Shown here: in pieces, positions 30,390-41,303 of the stretch
How the letters are laid out: the number at the start of each line of letters is the position of its first letter
Numbering within the stretch: position 1 is the first letter of the stretch
Assembly: GCA_033675265.1 (NCBI GenBank)
Contig: JAUJYZ010000670.1
Span: forward strand, 1 to 64,000
Direction of reading: 5' to 3'
Origin: Actinostola sp. cb2023
Lineage: Eukaryota > Cnidaria > Anthozoa > Actiniaria > Actinostolidae
DNA length: 64,000 nucleotides
Made by a program: the position numbers and the translations under genes
The notes under the pieces: generated by a model
The model's input: only the letters and a program-made list of their open reading frames with translations
Database searches by the model: none
What the model was told of the DNA's origin: nothing

Positions 30390-31380
30390 CCACTGCAATA
30401 GAACAAAGTCTTTGTTTATATATCAAGTTACTACTACCCACTGCAATAGAAAAAAGTATTTGTTTATAGATAAAGTTACTACTACCCACTGCAATAGAAC
30501 AAAGTCTTTGTTTTTATATATCAAGTTACTACTACCCACTGCAATAGAACAAAGTATTTGTTTTTATATCAAGTTACTACTACCCACTGCAATAGAACAA
30601 AGTATTTGTTTATAGATCAAGTTACTACTACCCACTGCAATAGAACAAAGTCTTTGTTTATAGATCAAGTTACTACTACCCACTGCAATAGAACAAAGTC
30701 TTTGTTTGTAGATCAAGTTACTACTATCCACTGCAATAGAACAAAGTCTTTGTTTATAGATCAAGTTACTACTACCCACTGCAATAGAAAAAAGTATTTG
30801 TTTATAGATAAAGTTACTACTACCCACTGCAATAGAACAAAGTCTTTGTTTATATATCAAGTTACTACTACCCACTGCAATAGAACAAAGTATTTGTTTT
30901 TATATCAAGTTACTACTACCCACTGCAATAGAACAAAGTATTTGTTTATAGATCAAGTTACTACTACCTACTGCAATAGAACAAAGTCTTTGTTTATAGA
31001 TCAAGTTACTACTACCCACTGCAATAGAACAAAGTCTTTGTTTATAGATCAAGTTACTACTACCCACTGCAATAGAACAAAGTCTTTGTTTATAGATCAA
31101 GTTACTACTACCCACTGCAATAGAACAAAGTCTTTGTTTATAGATCAAGTTACTACTACCCACTGCAATAGAACAAAGTCTTTGTTTATATATCAAGTTA
31201 CTACTACCCACTGCAATAGAACAAAGTAATTTGTTTATAGATCAAGTTACTACTACACACTGCAATATAACAAAATATTTGTTTATAGATCAAGTTACTA
31301 CTACCCACTGCAATAGAACAAAATATTTGTTTATAGATCAAGTAATTACTACTACCCACTGCAGTAGAACAAAGTCTTTA
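30390..31380. repeat. 48-bp splice-site minisatellite, distal part (about 20 units)
   Basis: The same unit as 21304-23199, separated from it by the retroelement. Some units carry TTTTTATATC variants. The total before insertion was about 60 units. Confidence 0.95.
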
Positions 31381-31554
31381 ATATTTGCTTATATAATTTA
31401 TTTATTTAGATATAGGCCCGTTTGTGTTTGCCTTGCTGGTTTATTTGGTTGGTGAAGTTGTTTATGTTTTGCGTCTCTCCAGAGCTATTCTGACAAAACA
31501 CAGGCAGCAATACTGCATTTCTGCGGGCGCGTCCTACGGGATGCTGGATTGTTC
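31381..31554. other. Unique sequence, nothing recognised
   Basis: No exon or element ends were recognised here. The missing 5' exon of the astacin gene should lie at or beyond this point on the minus strand. Confidence 0.4.
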
Positions 31555-31569
31555 ATTTAATAATAATAG

Positions 31570-31609
<40 letters not shown>

Positions 31610-31646
31610 GATAATGATAATGATAATAATAATGATAATGATAATG

Positions 31647-31687
<41 letters not shown>

Positions 31688-31700
31688 GATAATGATAATG

Positions 31701-31735
<35 letters not shown>

Positions 31736-31838
31736 GATAATGATAATGATAATGATAATGATAATGATAATGATAATGATAATGATAATGATAATGATAA
31801 TGATAATGATAATGATAATGATAATGATAATGATAATG

Positions 31839-31881
<43 letters not shown>

Positions 31882-31890
31882 TAATAACAA
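31555..31890. repeat. (GATAAT)n microsatellite
   Basis: A near-pure GATAAT/AATGAT run of about 330 bp with occasional TAA insertions. It produces spurious DNDN, LSLS and YHYH frames. Confidence 0.97.
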
Positions 31891-31920
31891 TCTAGTGTGA
31901 CTCTGTAGGTTGGATTCTTC

Positions 31921-32116
31921 ATTGCTTAAATTTAAATGTATCTTCAACCTATTTATTTTTATTGTCGAGCGTTCTCCACATTGTTTTTTTTCTAACGCCT
32001 TTTCTCGTTTGTTTGCTTCCGTACTTTGTACATTTCTTGTCCTGAAGATGGACGCTTAGTCCGAAAGCTCGACAATAAAAAGCAATAGGTTAAAGATACA
32101 TATATATTTAAGCAAT
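31921..32116. mobile_element. Hairpin element with hammerhead-like core
   Basis: Inverted repeats of about 50 bp (31921-31970 and 32067-32116, ATTGCTTAAAT... to GTCGAGC) enclose about 95 bp. Just inside the right arm is CTGAAGA (32042-32048), a GGAC/GTCC stem-loop and GAAA (32063-32066). This matches the CUGANGA-stem II-GAAA order of a hammerhead ribozyme core. Such cores occur in Penelope-like retroelements. The cleavage-site side does not pair cleanly (the base after GTCGAGC is G, not U), so activity is doubtful. Confidence 0.45.
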
Positions 32117-32119
32117 AAT

Positions 32120-32175
32120 ATTAATAATAATGATCATGATCATGATGATGATAATAATAATAATAATAATATTTA
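32120..32175. repeat. AT-rich TAA/TGA trinucleotide tract
   Basis: TAATAATAATGATCATGATCATGATGATGATAATAATAA, flanking the hairpin element on its right, as the GATAAT run does on its left. Confidence 0.85.
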
Positions 32176-32251
32176 TTTTGAGTGGGTTTATTATTTACAA
32201 ATACAGATTACGATAATTACAGAACAATACTAGTTACAATCGAAAACACTA

Positions 32252-32347
32252 CCACAGGAAACACATCAAAAAAGACGCGCGGATTAATATATTTTTACTA
32301 ACTTTATTATAAGTTGGCTCAGAAGCGATGGTTGGGCTGCCTGTGGT
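32252..32347. repeat. Short CCACAGG...CCTGTGG unit (copy 3)
   Basis: CCACAGGAAACACATCAAAAA at the left, GATGGTTGGGCTGCCTGTGG at the right, GACGCGCGG inside. It aligns by eye with 19566-19651. Two further single motifs follow at 32360-32395. Confidence 0.65.
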
Positions 32348-32594
32348 GCCATAGCTAGTACCACAGGGAGCCCAAACACATTAACAGGAATCCCACGAAA
32401 ATAACGCGCGCATATATATTATTTAAATTTATTTAATGGGTGACTAGAACGTAACATACGTCCAAATTTAAATACTTTGAATCCCCTCAAACAGTGCCAT
32501 TATAAAAATCTTTATGTTAAATAAACAAGCTGTGAAATATTATCCCAATATTTCAAAGAGAAGTTCGAATTTGCGATTAACTTCACGTCCGCCA

Positions 32595-33059
32595 TTAAAG
32601 TGCACCTAACCCCTGTGAGATTGTTTTAAAAATCTATTCAATATAAGCTGAATAGTTGTTGGGTTCAGTATTTTGTGAATTGAACCTTGCGTTTATGAGT
32701 TATAGAGGTTTGAAATCTCAATATGCAAATTTGATGACGTCTACCCAGGAATTTGCCATAACTTATTTAGACTTTTTCAAGAAGAACTTATTTTTTGAAA
32801 TGGGCAAAAAAGTTATAAAATCATTTATAAAGACTGTGAAAATATTCTGTAAGTTTACAAATGTCAATAATCAGCACAAGGGCGCTTTTGTATAATAAAT
32901 GATTCCTGGGTAGACGTCATCAAATTTGCATATTGAGATTTCAAACCTCTATAACTCATAAACGCAAGGTTCAAATCACAAAATACTGAACCCAACAACT
33001 ATTCAGCTTATATTGAATAGATTTTTAAAACAATCGCACAGGGGTTAGGTGCACTTTAA
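32595..33059. mobile_element. MITE, TTAAAGTGCACCTAACCCC termini
   Basis: Near-perfect inverted repeats of about 155 bp (from TTAAAGTGCACCTAACCCC through CAAATTTGATGACGTC) enclose about 150 bp. A second, more diverged copy is at 37715-38099. It is non-autonomous and has no convincing coding content. Confidence 0.85.
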
Positions 33060-33284
33060 ACAGTTGTCGCCGGGTAGTTACGTCACTTACTCAACCCAAA
33101 AAACTTGGCGAATTTGGCGAGTATATTATGCGAATGTGAAGTCAGCGCGAGGGAATATCTGAAGAATATAAAGAATTCGACGAATCGCTTGGCACATCTT
33201 CCACATCTTCCTCTAAGTTACAACAATCAATCGATTTTTGTTGAGCGTTTGCAGTAAGTGACGTCACGGATACAAAGACAAGGT

Positions 33285-33385
33285 CTTCATGTAGCTGCAC
33301 AAATTGTCCTGGCTATTGTTTTTATGTTGAAACAATACATAGAATGACAATAGAACAATAGCCAGGAATTTTGTGCAGAGACACG
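33285..33385. repeat. Imperfect hairpin
   Basis: CTGCACAAATTGTCCTGGCT near 33292 pairs with AGCCAGGAATTTTGTGCAG near 33361-33379, and both are flanked by CTTCATG/ACACGAAG. Possibly a small MITE. Confidence 0.6.
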
Positions 33386-33539
33386 AAGTACTGACAGACT
33401 GAATTTCGCGGGTCGATTAGGCGACACTTCAATAATGGCGGACAGCGATTTTAATGTAGTTTTCAATTATTATTTTTTTTTCCAACTCAATCTTATTTAA
33501 ATGAAACAATTATTTAAAAATAAAAAATAGAAAATAAAA

Positions 33540-33605
33540 TATTTTATTTATATAGCGCACTCTCCAGAAATGCCCAAGTGCGCTTTACGTATATACAATT
33601 CAAAA
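33540..33605 (-). repeat. Worn LINE/SINE 3' tail
   Basis: TTTATTTATATAGCGCACTC and AAGTGCGCTTTACG, inverse of the AGCGCTATATAAATAAA tail at 58747-58822. These tails are shared by several marine-invertebrate retroposons. Confidence 0.5.
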
Positions 33606-33962
33606 AATATATAACTAAGTATGAGAAGAAAAAAAATATATATATATATACATCAAGATGTTAAAATATAAAAAAACAATGGATAACGTACTTTATATGA
33701 AATAATTTGAATTCGAAAAATCGACCATTAAAATTTGACAATTTTACGTGCTATAGTCCCCCTATAAGTAAAAGAAGAAGGATACTTGGGATACCTGTGC
33801 CTGTTTTTTTTTGTACTGTTTTTGTACATGTGCTGAATTACCGTCATAGTTTCAATACAGACTCAAATAATTGAACCATTAGTTGTCAAGCTTTTCTACT
33901 CACGGTTTTCTTCAGCTTTGTATTCTCCTCTAGTGACTGAAATGATAAAGCACGTGTGTAAG
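33606..33962. other. Nothing recognised
   Basis: AT-rich sequence with a short (AT)n at 33630-33652. No gene seen. Confidence 0.5.
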
Positions 33963-34488
33963 TAACGTATTCGTAGATGTATCAGTGTATCAGTACGTAT
34001 ACGTGTCAGTGTCAACGTACGTTTACGCACGTATTCGTAGACGTATAAGTGTATCAGTACGTATACGTGTAAATATCAACGTACGCTTACGCACGTATTC
34101 GTAGATGTATACGTGTATCAGTACGTATACGTGTCAGTATCAACGTACGCTTACGCACTTATTCGTAGACGTATAAGTGTATCAGTACGTATACATGTCA
34201 GAGTCATCGTACGTTTACGCACGTATTCGTAGACGTATAAGTGTATCAGTACGTATACATGTCAGTGTCATCGTACGTTTACGCACGTATTCGTAGACGT
34301 ATAAGTGTATCAGTACGTATACATGTCAGAGTCATCGTACGTTTACGCACGTATTCGTAGACGTATAAGTGCATGTATCAGTACGTATACGTGTCAGTAT
34401 CAACGTACGCTTACGCACGTATTCGTAGACGTAGAAGTGTATCAGTACGTATACTTGTCAGTGTCAACGTACGTTTACGCGCGTATAC
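33963..34488. repeat. 64-bp minisatellite (about 8 units)
   Basis: The unit carries GTATCAGTACGTATAC, CAACGTACGTTTACGCACG and TATTCGTAGACGTATAAGT. It is rich in TACGTA/ACGT words, with light divergence. Confidence 0.95.
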
Positions 34489-35215
34489 GATTTCTGGAAA
34501 CGAATTTTCTCGTATGTCGACAAGAGCGTTTTCTGAATTGTTTAAATACGTGTGGGCAGAATTCATGCTTGATCCATTACCACGAGGTATTTGAAAGTTG
34601 CGATTCAACTCAGGACGGTTGTTGTTGTTGCACTGCTAGTTGCAGTGCTTGGAGTTGGAGAGTCTATGGGGTTTATGGCGGGGGTTATTTGTAAGTCTTC
34701 CCAAATTTTCGACAACCGCCCTCACTATATCTTGTATATTTTGTGGACTTTGTTCTGACATAGCGATCCTGGCTCAACCGAAAATTACAAGTCAAAGAAA
34801 GAAGTACAGGGAGAAATTCCCGCGCATTTTGTCACATCGTGTCTTGTCACGCGTAAATCGCAACTGGATTTTATCACTTCCGTTTCCTAGTCGACTTTGA
34901 AAATTTTATCTCGGATCTCATTTTCGTTTCCTCTCGACATTGATTTTTTTTTCAAACTTCGATTCAACTTTTTGAAATGCATTTCAATATATATTCTTCA
35001 CAATATTTTCGATACTTAAAACATATATTTCAAAAGTTACTATTTATAAAACTGGATATATATTTCATTTTATATTTTATTTATTTTATTTTTAAACACC
35101 TATTTTTCAAAAACTCGATCACAGATTGTAATGTTTCGATTGAAATATTATAATCATATTTTTGTCCGTAACGGAACGCCATAGGAAAGTGGTAAAAAGC
35201 TGAAACGGCAGAAAC
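34489..35215. other. No gene confirmed
   Basis: One frame at about 34605-34692 reads VVVVALLVAVLGVG before a donor (ATTT|GTAAGT), like a membrane or signal segment. No ATG precedes it in frame, so I do not call an exon. The rest is AT-rich. Confidence 0.35.
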
Positions 35216-35512
35216 GGCGGAAAAGTGGTAAAAAGCTGAAACCTTTCCATAATTAACTTTCCAGTGGTGTCACAGACCTCCGCTCTTCGATACTCAGATG
35301 CTGAATTTAATTTCCTTAAAATTTGTCTAAGTTTTTAGCCTGCGTAGCAAGGCTCTAGAGGAGAGGAGGGGAAGGGGAAGTGGACGGCTATGTTTGTATA
35401 TTAATAAATTAAACTGCTCGAACTTGTGATGTCCTACTACTTTCGCTATCTTTTCATGGTCGAGCAGCCTTTTTACCACAACTAGTCAGTTTCTCGCTCT
35501 CTGATTGGCTTA

Positions 35513-35703
35513 GAGCCGTGGTAAATAAGAGTACATACCACGGAAATTGCGTGTTCGCTCGCGCACGCGGAGCTAGCGCGCGCTTGAATCAGTTTTTCTT
35601 TCAAAATTTATCGGCGTTTTCGGATGTTTTCTCCGTCTGTTGTGGTAAAAAACAAATTTACGATATTTTCTTGTGGTATGTCCTCTTATTTACCACGGTT
35701 GGC
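35513..35703. repeat. Small MITE-like hairpin
   Basis: CCGTGGTAAATAAGAGTACA at the left pairs with GTCCTCTTATTTACCACGG at the right, about 190 bp end to end. The open frame inside is not recognised. Confidence 0.6.
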
Positions 35704-36118
35704 GCCATCTCATCGTCAAAATTGTTAAGTGGATCCACTCGGCCACGCCTCGTGAATCTCATCGACAGCGTGTGTCGAACGTCTGTTGATTGTGAAACTG
35801 CTCATATTATTTTAAAATCTCTTTTTCCTCATTGCATGCGACCGTATAAGAGCTAGACTTAGGAAGGGAGCTTGTTCCAGAGATGAAGGACCCACAAGTG
35901 AAACACGCTTTTTACTGATAGTCTGATCCAAGAATATGAGAAGTTCTCGATCGAATAATAAATATAAACGGATAGTGCCGAATAGTGGCGAATACTACCG
36001 TATAGTTCCGAAAATTCCAGGAAAAGTCTCGAATTGCAATGACGCTCGTGCCAGCTCGTATCGCTTACGTTGTATTTTGCAAGTGCTGCGATGACATGCA
36101 AGCGGGCATGAAAGCACG

Positions 36119-36221
36119 ATGGATCAAACTGGGCGCCCTTTACCAGAGGTAATTTTGATAGACGATGACCTAATTAGTTCAAGCAGTGATAATGAACAAT
36201 TATTCCTCGAAGTCAGTGGAG
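36119..36221 (+). CDS. Candidate first exon with SUMO-interaction-like motif
   Basis: The ATG at 36119 opens MDQTGRPLPEVILIDDDLIS followed by SSSDNEQLFLEVSG, ending at a consensus donor (GGAG|GTGAGT). VILIDDD followed by serine/acidic residues is the form of a SUMO-interacting motif. A possible next exon (about 36393-36468) reads DCKLLSTDLVNTNELYIF and ends CTCGAG|GTAAGT, but its acceptor is poor. The exon lies within an inverted-repeat element, so it may be a transposon gene or captured host sequence. Weak evidence. Confidence 0.35.
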
Positions 36222-36407
36222 GTGAGTATTATTATTATTAGTAGTAGTGGTGGATATTTAATTACCGAGCCGCGAGTCTTCGATTCACCACCGACTCACC
36301 GACATTGAGGGAAATATAAATAATTGTATTAGTATTACCATTGCAAATCAGTTGGATAAAAAAATGGCACTTTATTAAACAAAAAAAAAGTCAGCTTCGG
36401 AGACTGT

Positions 36408-36440
<33 letters not shown>

Positions 36441-37714
36441 GAGTTGTACATTTTCACCATTCTCGAGGTAAGTACGTACGTGCCCACATGTTATTCCATG
36501 ATATATCAAGCGTGATAGCTTAGCATGAATTTAAACTGTATCCACTCGTCGTATTTAAATGACGTTCCCCAATTGCAAACTTTTAAGGAAATTAAATTCA
36601 GCATATGAGTATCGAAGATGACGAGAGTTACGCCCACTGCACGCCGCTACCCAAAGATGTCCGAGTGGCGTCCCTTGTTTGTATGAATAGGCTGTTCGAC
36701 CATGAAAATATAGCGGAAGTAGTAGGACAATACACGTTCGAGCAGTTTAATTTATTAATTTACAAACATCGTCCACCTCCCCTTCCCCTCCTTTCCCTAG
36801 AGCCTGGATAGGCAGGCTAAAAACATATACAAACTTTTTAAGGAAACAAGACGCTCAATGAGCGTATACTCGGATATTATGACAAGTAGATCTCTATCTT
36901 TGCTCACCAACACACACCATTGGTAGAACAAGCCACAGCCATCTCAAAATTGACAGACGAAGAGAAGAGACTATAGAGTCATTCTTCCGTGACAATCTCC
37001 GATACTTGACCCTGTTTTATTGTTTCGTCATACGTGCAATGCACGTTATGACAATGACAATGACAGTTGCGTGACGAGGGAGACTATTTGTTGGTGATCA
37101 TATATAAATATATCGAATCAGTACGTACTTGGTACGTCTTGAGGTTGTATAGGTCAGATGGTTCTGATAACGCCCTTCAAGGCGCGTTTGTTTTTGTTAA
37201 ATATATTTAAGCTTACAAAGGTTTCAATAGCACTATCTGACCCGTTTGAGCATATAATTACTTCATTAGGCGTTCGGATATCATCGCCCCCATTTTCAGC
37301 CAATGGAAACCCTGAAACAGACATTCCTGACTGATACGATCACATTCTTCGCATTTTGTGTACTACCAAGAAGAAGTATCGAAGAACGGAAGTCTGTAAC
37401 ACCAATGGAAAGTTAATTATGGAAAGGTTTCAGCGCTAGCTTTTTACCACTTTTTTCTCGCGACCCAATGTCTGGATTTGATTGTAACACAGCAAGAAAC
37501 ACAAACGCACTGGATGTTTAAATATATTTTATTGTCATGTGTTCTTATAGCTTCTTTCAGTCTCTTATTCGAAGTGTTCCTGTGATTAATATTCATCTTT
37601 TGGGTAAAAAGAACTTGTAGAAAAGAAGAACAACATACATCCGACTTTGATTTTTAAGCTCAATACTTTTATTTGCCATTCTACAACATATCAAGAAAAC
37701 TCTTTATTTAAAAA

Positions 37715-38099
37715 GCTCAGAATGCAACTAACCCCTATGAGATTGTTTTTCAGTGTTTTGTGATTTGAACCTTTCGCTTATGAGCTATATATAGAGGTTT
37801 GAAATCTCAATATACAAATCCAGTTGATGACGTCATGTATTACACAAAGACGCCCTTTTGCTGATAATTGACTTTTGAAAACTTACATAATATTTTCACA
37901 GTCTTTATAAATAATTTATAACATTTTTGCCCATTTCAAAAAATAAGTTCTTCTTGAAAAAGTCTAAATAAGTTATGGCAAATATAACTCATAAACGCAA
38001 GGTTCGAATCACAAAATACTGCCGGAAACCCACCAACTATTCAGCTTATATTGAATATATATTTTTAAAACAATCTCACAGGGGTTACTTGCACTTTAA
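37715..38099. mobile_element. MITE, second copy of the TGCACCTAACCCC family
   Basis: ACTAACCCCTATGAGATTG at the left and CAATCTCACAGGGGTTACTTG at the right. The arms share the AACCTTGCGTTTATGAGT and ATTGAGATTTCAAACC words of the copy at 32595-33059 but are more diverged. Confidence 0.8.
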
Positions 38100-39732
38100 T
38101 TCGATATTTTGTTTTTTCAGCCGATAAATTATATTATCCCCACATCAATGTTCAGTGTATATGATGGAATTTATTCAACCTCGAGCACGACACATGCTGC
38201 CAGAAATTTGAACAAATATTTGTACTAATCCTTCATATTGTTTTTGTAGTATTTATTTAACTTTCCATCTTCCATGCACTACAAATATTTAATTGAGATG
38301 ACTAGTTTCGTTCCTCTTTGAACCTTCTCAAATCGCTGATACAATATATTATGAAGCTATGTAAGTCTTTCGCGGTCTCAACAAGAGAAATATCAAGAAA
38401 ATTGTACTAATCCGTTCCTTTTGTAATGGCGCGCCGCGCCCTAATTATGTATATATTTGTTTTATAAAATAACTGCAATGATTTATTTCGTAAAACTCCT
38501 TTATTTACGCGCGATTTTAGTGATCAAAATTTCAATTCTCCTGAAAAGCGTCAGAAATCGCCCATCATCCAATCAAATCTCACGAAAGAAATCAAAATGG
38601 CAAAGCGACTCGACAACTTTTATCTGTGCCGTCAGTTTACTGTTTTGACACGAAAAACGATTTGAAGAATGCTATTTTCTGTCAGAAAATTACAGAAGAA
38701 TGCTTGTTACACTTTGTTTTTGTATCCTGTGTACACGATACCGAAGAAAAGTGAGAAAAGCTGAGCCGAATCACGAGACGAAGAGTTGTCAAACTTTCTG
38801 AAATATTTGACAACTTGATGAATGGAGCACGAAGTCAGGTAGCCAAATATCCACAGTTTTTGTGGTATTTTTGAATCTTTTCGTCGCTTTTCTCGACAAG
38901 AATGTATAAACGATGGACGTTTCTGAGACATTTCAAGATATGTTTTCTCTTTGACATATTTTACTAGAGATATGAATGAATGTTCTGGCGAACCCGCCGT
39001 GTAGCTACAAGAATCGCTCTGTTTTCACTCTTTTGTGAGTATAAATACTGCTATCTTTCCTTGATATTTTCAGTCGTACACTTGAGAAAATATATGTCAG
39101 TGTAGCTATATAACTTACAAAATGGATAGTGTGTGATTGAGAAAACTGAGCCGTTATATTTAGTTTTCTTCGTTATTGTGGACAAAAATAATTGGACGAT
39201 TCGTCGAGTTTCTTGCCGTGTTTAAAATTCTTCACGTAATTTTCGGTTTAAAATCATCAAAACCACATCTACTTAGAACTTGAACTTAATTAAACAAGAA
39301 AAACTGTGATTCTATGGCTTTTGTTTAGTAAATAATACATGTTTGACAAGAAAAAAAAATACATTTGTGGTCAGTTATTCAAATCCACTGCATCGCTTCA
39401 AGGTTGTTCAAGGTCATGAACCATGTTTACATATCCTCATATCAACATAGTAATTAACCAATCAGAGCGCGCGTTATATCTAAATTATTTTATAAATATA
39501 TATATAACATGACAAGCTTTTATAGAGAGGAAAAGTTTGGGCTTCATTGTCATTTTCTGGTTTCATATTGCACTTTGTTTATGTTATAGTAATGCTTGTA
39601 ATAAATAAACACAATTTCTAGCTGCTAAAATGAAAGCAAATTGAGATTTCCAAGGAAGCGTCCGGAGATTAAAATAAACTTTGTACTCAAAGAGATGCAG
39701 TTCTTGCGGGTCAAGTTTCTCTGCTGCCTCCA
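38100..39732. other. Unique AT-rich stretch, no gene seen
   Basis: Short frames at 38457 and 38707 have no recognisable content. There is some promoter-like sequence (GCGCGCCGCGCCC at 38430) but no exon that I can support. Confidence 0.5.
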
Positions 39733-40465
39733 GGGGCCGGTTGCATAAAACTTACGAGTCTACTTAAGTGTACTCGTAATTTAAGACTGTTGCAAATAAT
39801 GAGTTAATTGCTCACTTAAGAGTTTCACTTAAGTATTGGATCTTACGATTATCGTAAGTGACCACTTAAGTGCTGTTTATGCAACGAAATATACGGGTGT
39901 TGCACAAACGCTTTGCGCCCATTTCTTAAGTGCAGAAGTCGTCCGTAAATTTACGGGAGCCCTAGAGGTCCCGTAAAACTAAGTGCGTTATGGAAAATCT
40001 TACTTTCAGTTTCAAATTTCCTTCAATATTTTTAATTTATAAACAGATCATAGCCTGGTATTGTAAGTGTGTTTATTTGGACTAAAATCAACCGCCGATC
40101 ACCCCTACCACTTGGACAAAGGGAGTACCCCCCCCCCCCCCCCCGGGCTTAGAATCGACGAGTGAGCAGTTAAACTCAGAGCAAGATATGAGATTAAAAT
40201 GCGAGTATTAAGAAAGAAATAACAATTGCTAGACCTACAAATTAAAATTGCAAAAGACGAACTCGCACAAATAACTGGATATATATATAAATGTGCTCAT
40301 TTTACTTTCCTTTATTTCATCAAGTAATCGTTTACATTTTTGTACAATCGATGTTATTAAGTTTTGAAAGTTTTTTGATTTATTGGCTTCTATAGGTTTT
40401 GTTAATTATACATTTTTGTAATCAAATTCTATGAGTTCTATGAATTAAAAATATTTATGCTTAGC
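39733..40465. mobile_element. Harbinger-like element copy 1, right end missing
   Basis: The left terminus GGGGCCGGTTGCATAAAA is followed by CTTAAGTG-rich subterminal repeats and GTTTATGCAACGAAATAT. It also contains a poly-C run (40125-40144) and a remnant of a MYB/NAIF1-like C-terminus (LLDLQIKIAKDELAQITG-like, about 40226-40280). From about 40150 it parallels 45750-46160 in the same orientation. The match stops at ATTTATGCTTAGC (about 40465), before the right terminus. Confidence 0.7.
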
Positions 40466-40660
40466 TGACACATATTTTTGGTTAATTTGAAGAAATGTTA
40501 AAATTGCTCTATATGTTCTATAAAACCAATATATTTTAGTAATTTGTGTACATTTGATGTTTTTGCCGTGTTTTTGGGATGTTTTGTCGTGATTGCTCCG
40601 ATCAAAGGTCACGGGATTCCTGTGTCATGTGACGTCACACCGAGAAGACAACAAACAAAG

Positions 40661-41303
40661 ATGGCTGACTCGGATTCCAATTCAGGAGAAGAATCGTCTT
40701 CACAAGCCAGTACTTGTAGTTCTTCTTCGGTACTTGATTTAGAAGGGGAAATAAAGCCATATATGTTTGAGCCTAGGTATAAAAGTGATGAAATCCCAAG
40801 CTCAATTAGCAACGACGAAGAAATGCCTTTAATAGAAGAAGAACTTAGCGATCGACTGCATAACTCAGACTGGTACGTAAGCTGATTTAGTTTAGTGTAC
40901 CGTTGAAAAAATAGACCTGTGTTTTCGGTATTTATGGCTTATTATGGTCGACAGTTTTACGTTGCTCACAACGAACACATCGTGTACACAGCTTGAAACT
41001 GAAGAAAGTTTATAATTAATCAACCCTGTAATGTAGTAATAAAACACGTAAGCTTATAAGCTTATGTATATTGTACCTGGAACTGTACAACATTTCTAAT
41101 CGTATTTTGTATGTGCATCTAAAGGTGTACATGCGATCACTGCCAGATTCAGGATACATCGAGTGAATGTCTTTGTTGTCAAGAATGTGAGACTTGATGA
41201 CAATATTTTGCTGTTCAACAAAGAAAGTAGTTTTCCCTGTATATAACAGACCATCCTGGATTCAAGAGTGTTTGTCTAGATCCTTTTGTTTTAGAAGTTG
41301 CCT
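40661..41303 (+). pseudogene. P2X7-like zinc-domain gene, three exons, cut by a transposon
   Basis: Exon 1 (40661-40872) starts MADSDSNSGEESSSQ, is acidic and serine-rich, and contains IKPYMFEPRY and HNSDW, ending at donor TG|GTACGT. Exon 2 (from 41125) continues in phase as WCTCDHCQI and SSECLCCQE, the WCxCxxC...ECxCCxE pattern of the P2X7 intracellular-type zinc domain abundant in cnidarian proteins. Its end is probably the donor at 41187. Exon 3 (41250-41303), after acceptor TATATAACAG, reads HPGFKSVCLDPFVLEVA, the next block of that domain. It then runs straight into the terminus of Harbinger copy 2 (GGGGCCGG at 41304). A CRE-like TGACGTCA lies just upstream (40630). Such domains occur in both host and transposon genes. 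Confidence 0.65.

Larger units (their letters stand above)
35221..37457. mobile_element. Inverted-repeat element, 2.2 kb
   Basis: 35221-35297 and 37375-37457 are inverted copies (AGTGGTAAAAAGCTGAAACC, CCATAATTAACTTTCCA). A second inverted pair lies inside, 35325-35445 against 36715-36835 (TTAGCCTGCGTAGCAAGGCTC, TTAATAAATTAAACTGCTCGA). The right side carries about 540 extra bases (36840-37375). The superfamily is unknown. Confidence 0.65.

Noticed and set aside
31424..31947. DNDNDN, MIMIMI, LSLSLS and YHYHYH frames
   Set aside because: All are shadows of the GATAAT microsatellite.
31963..32073. A confidently active hammerhead ribozyme
   Set aside because: The core words are present, but the base expected to pair with the last A of GAAA is G, and stem I is weak. 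Reported only as hammerhead-like.
34600..34700. Signal-peptide-like VVVVALLVAVLGVG before a GTAAGT donor
   Set aside because: No in-frame ATG between the preceding stop and this stretch, and no good acceptor. Could be chance from GTT repeats.
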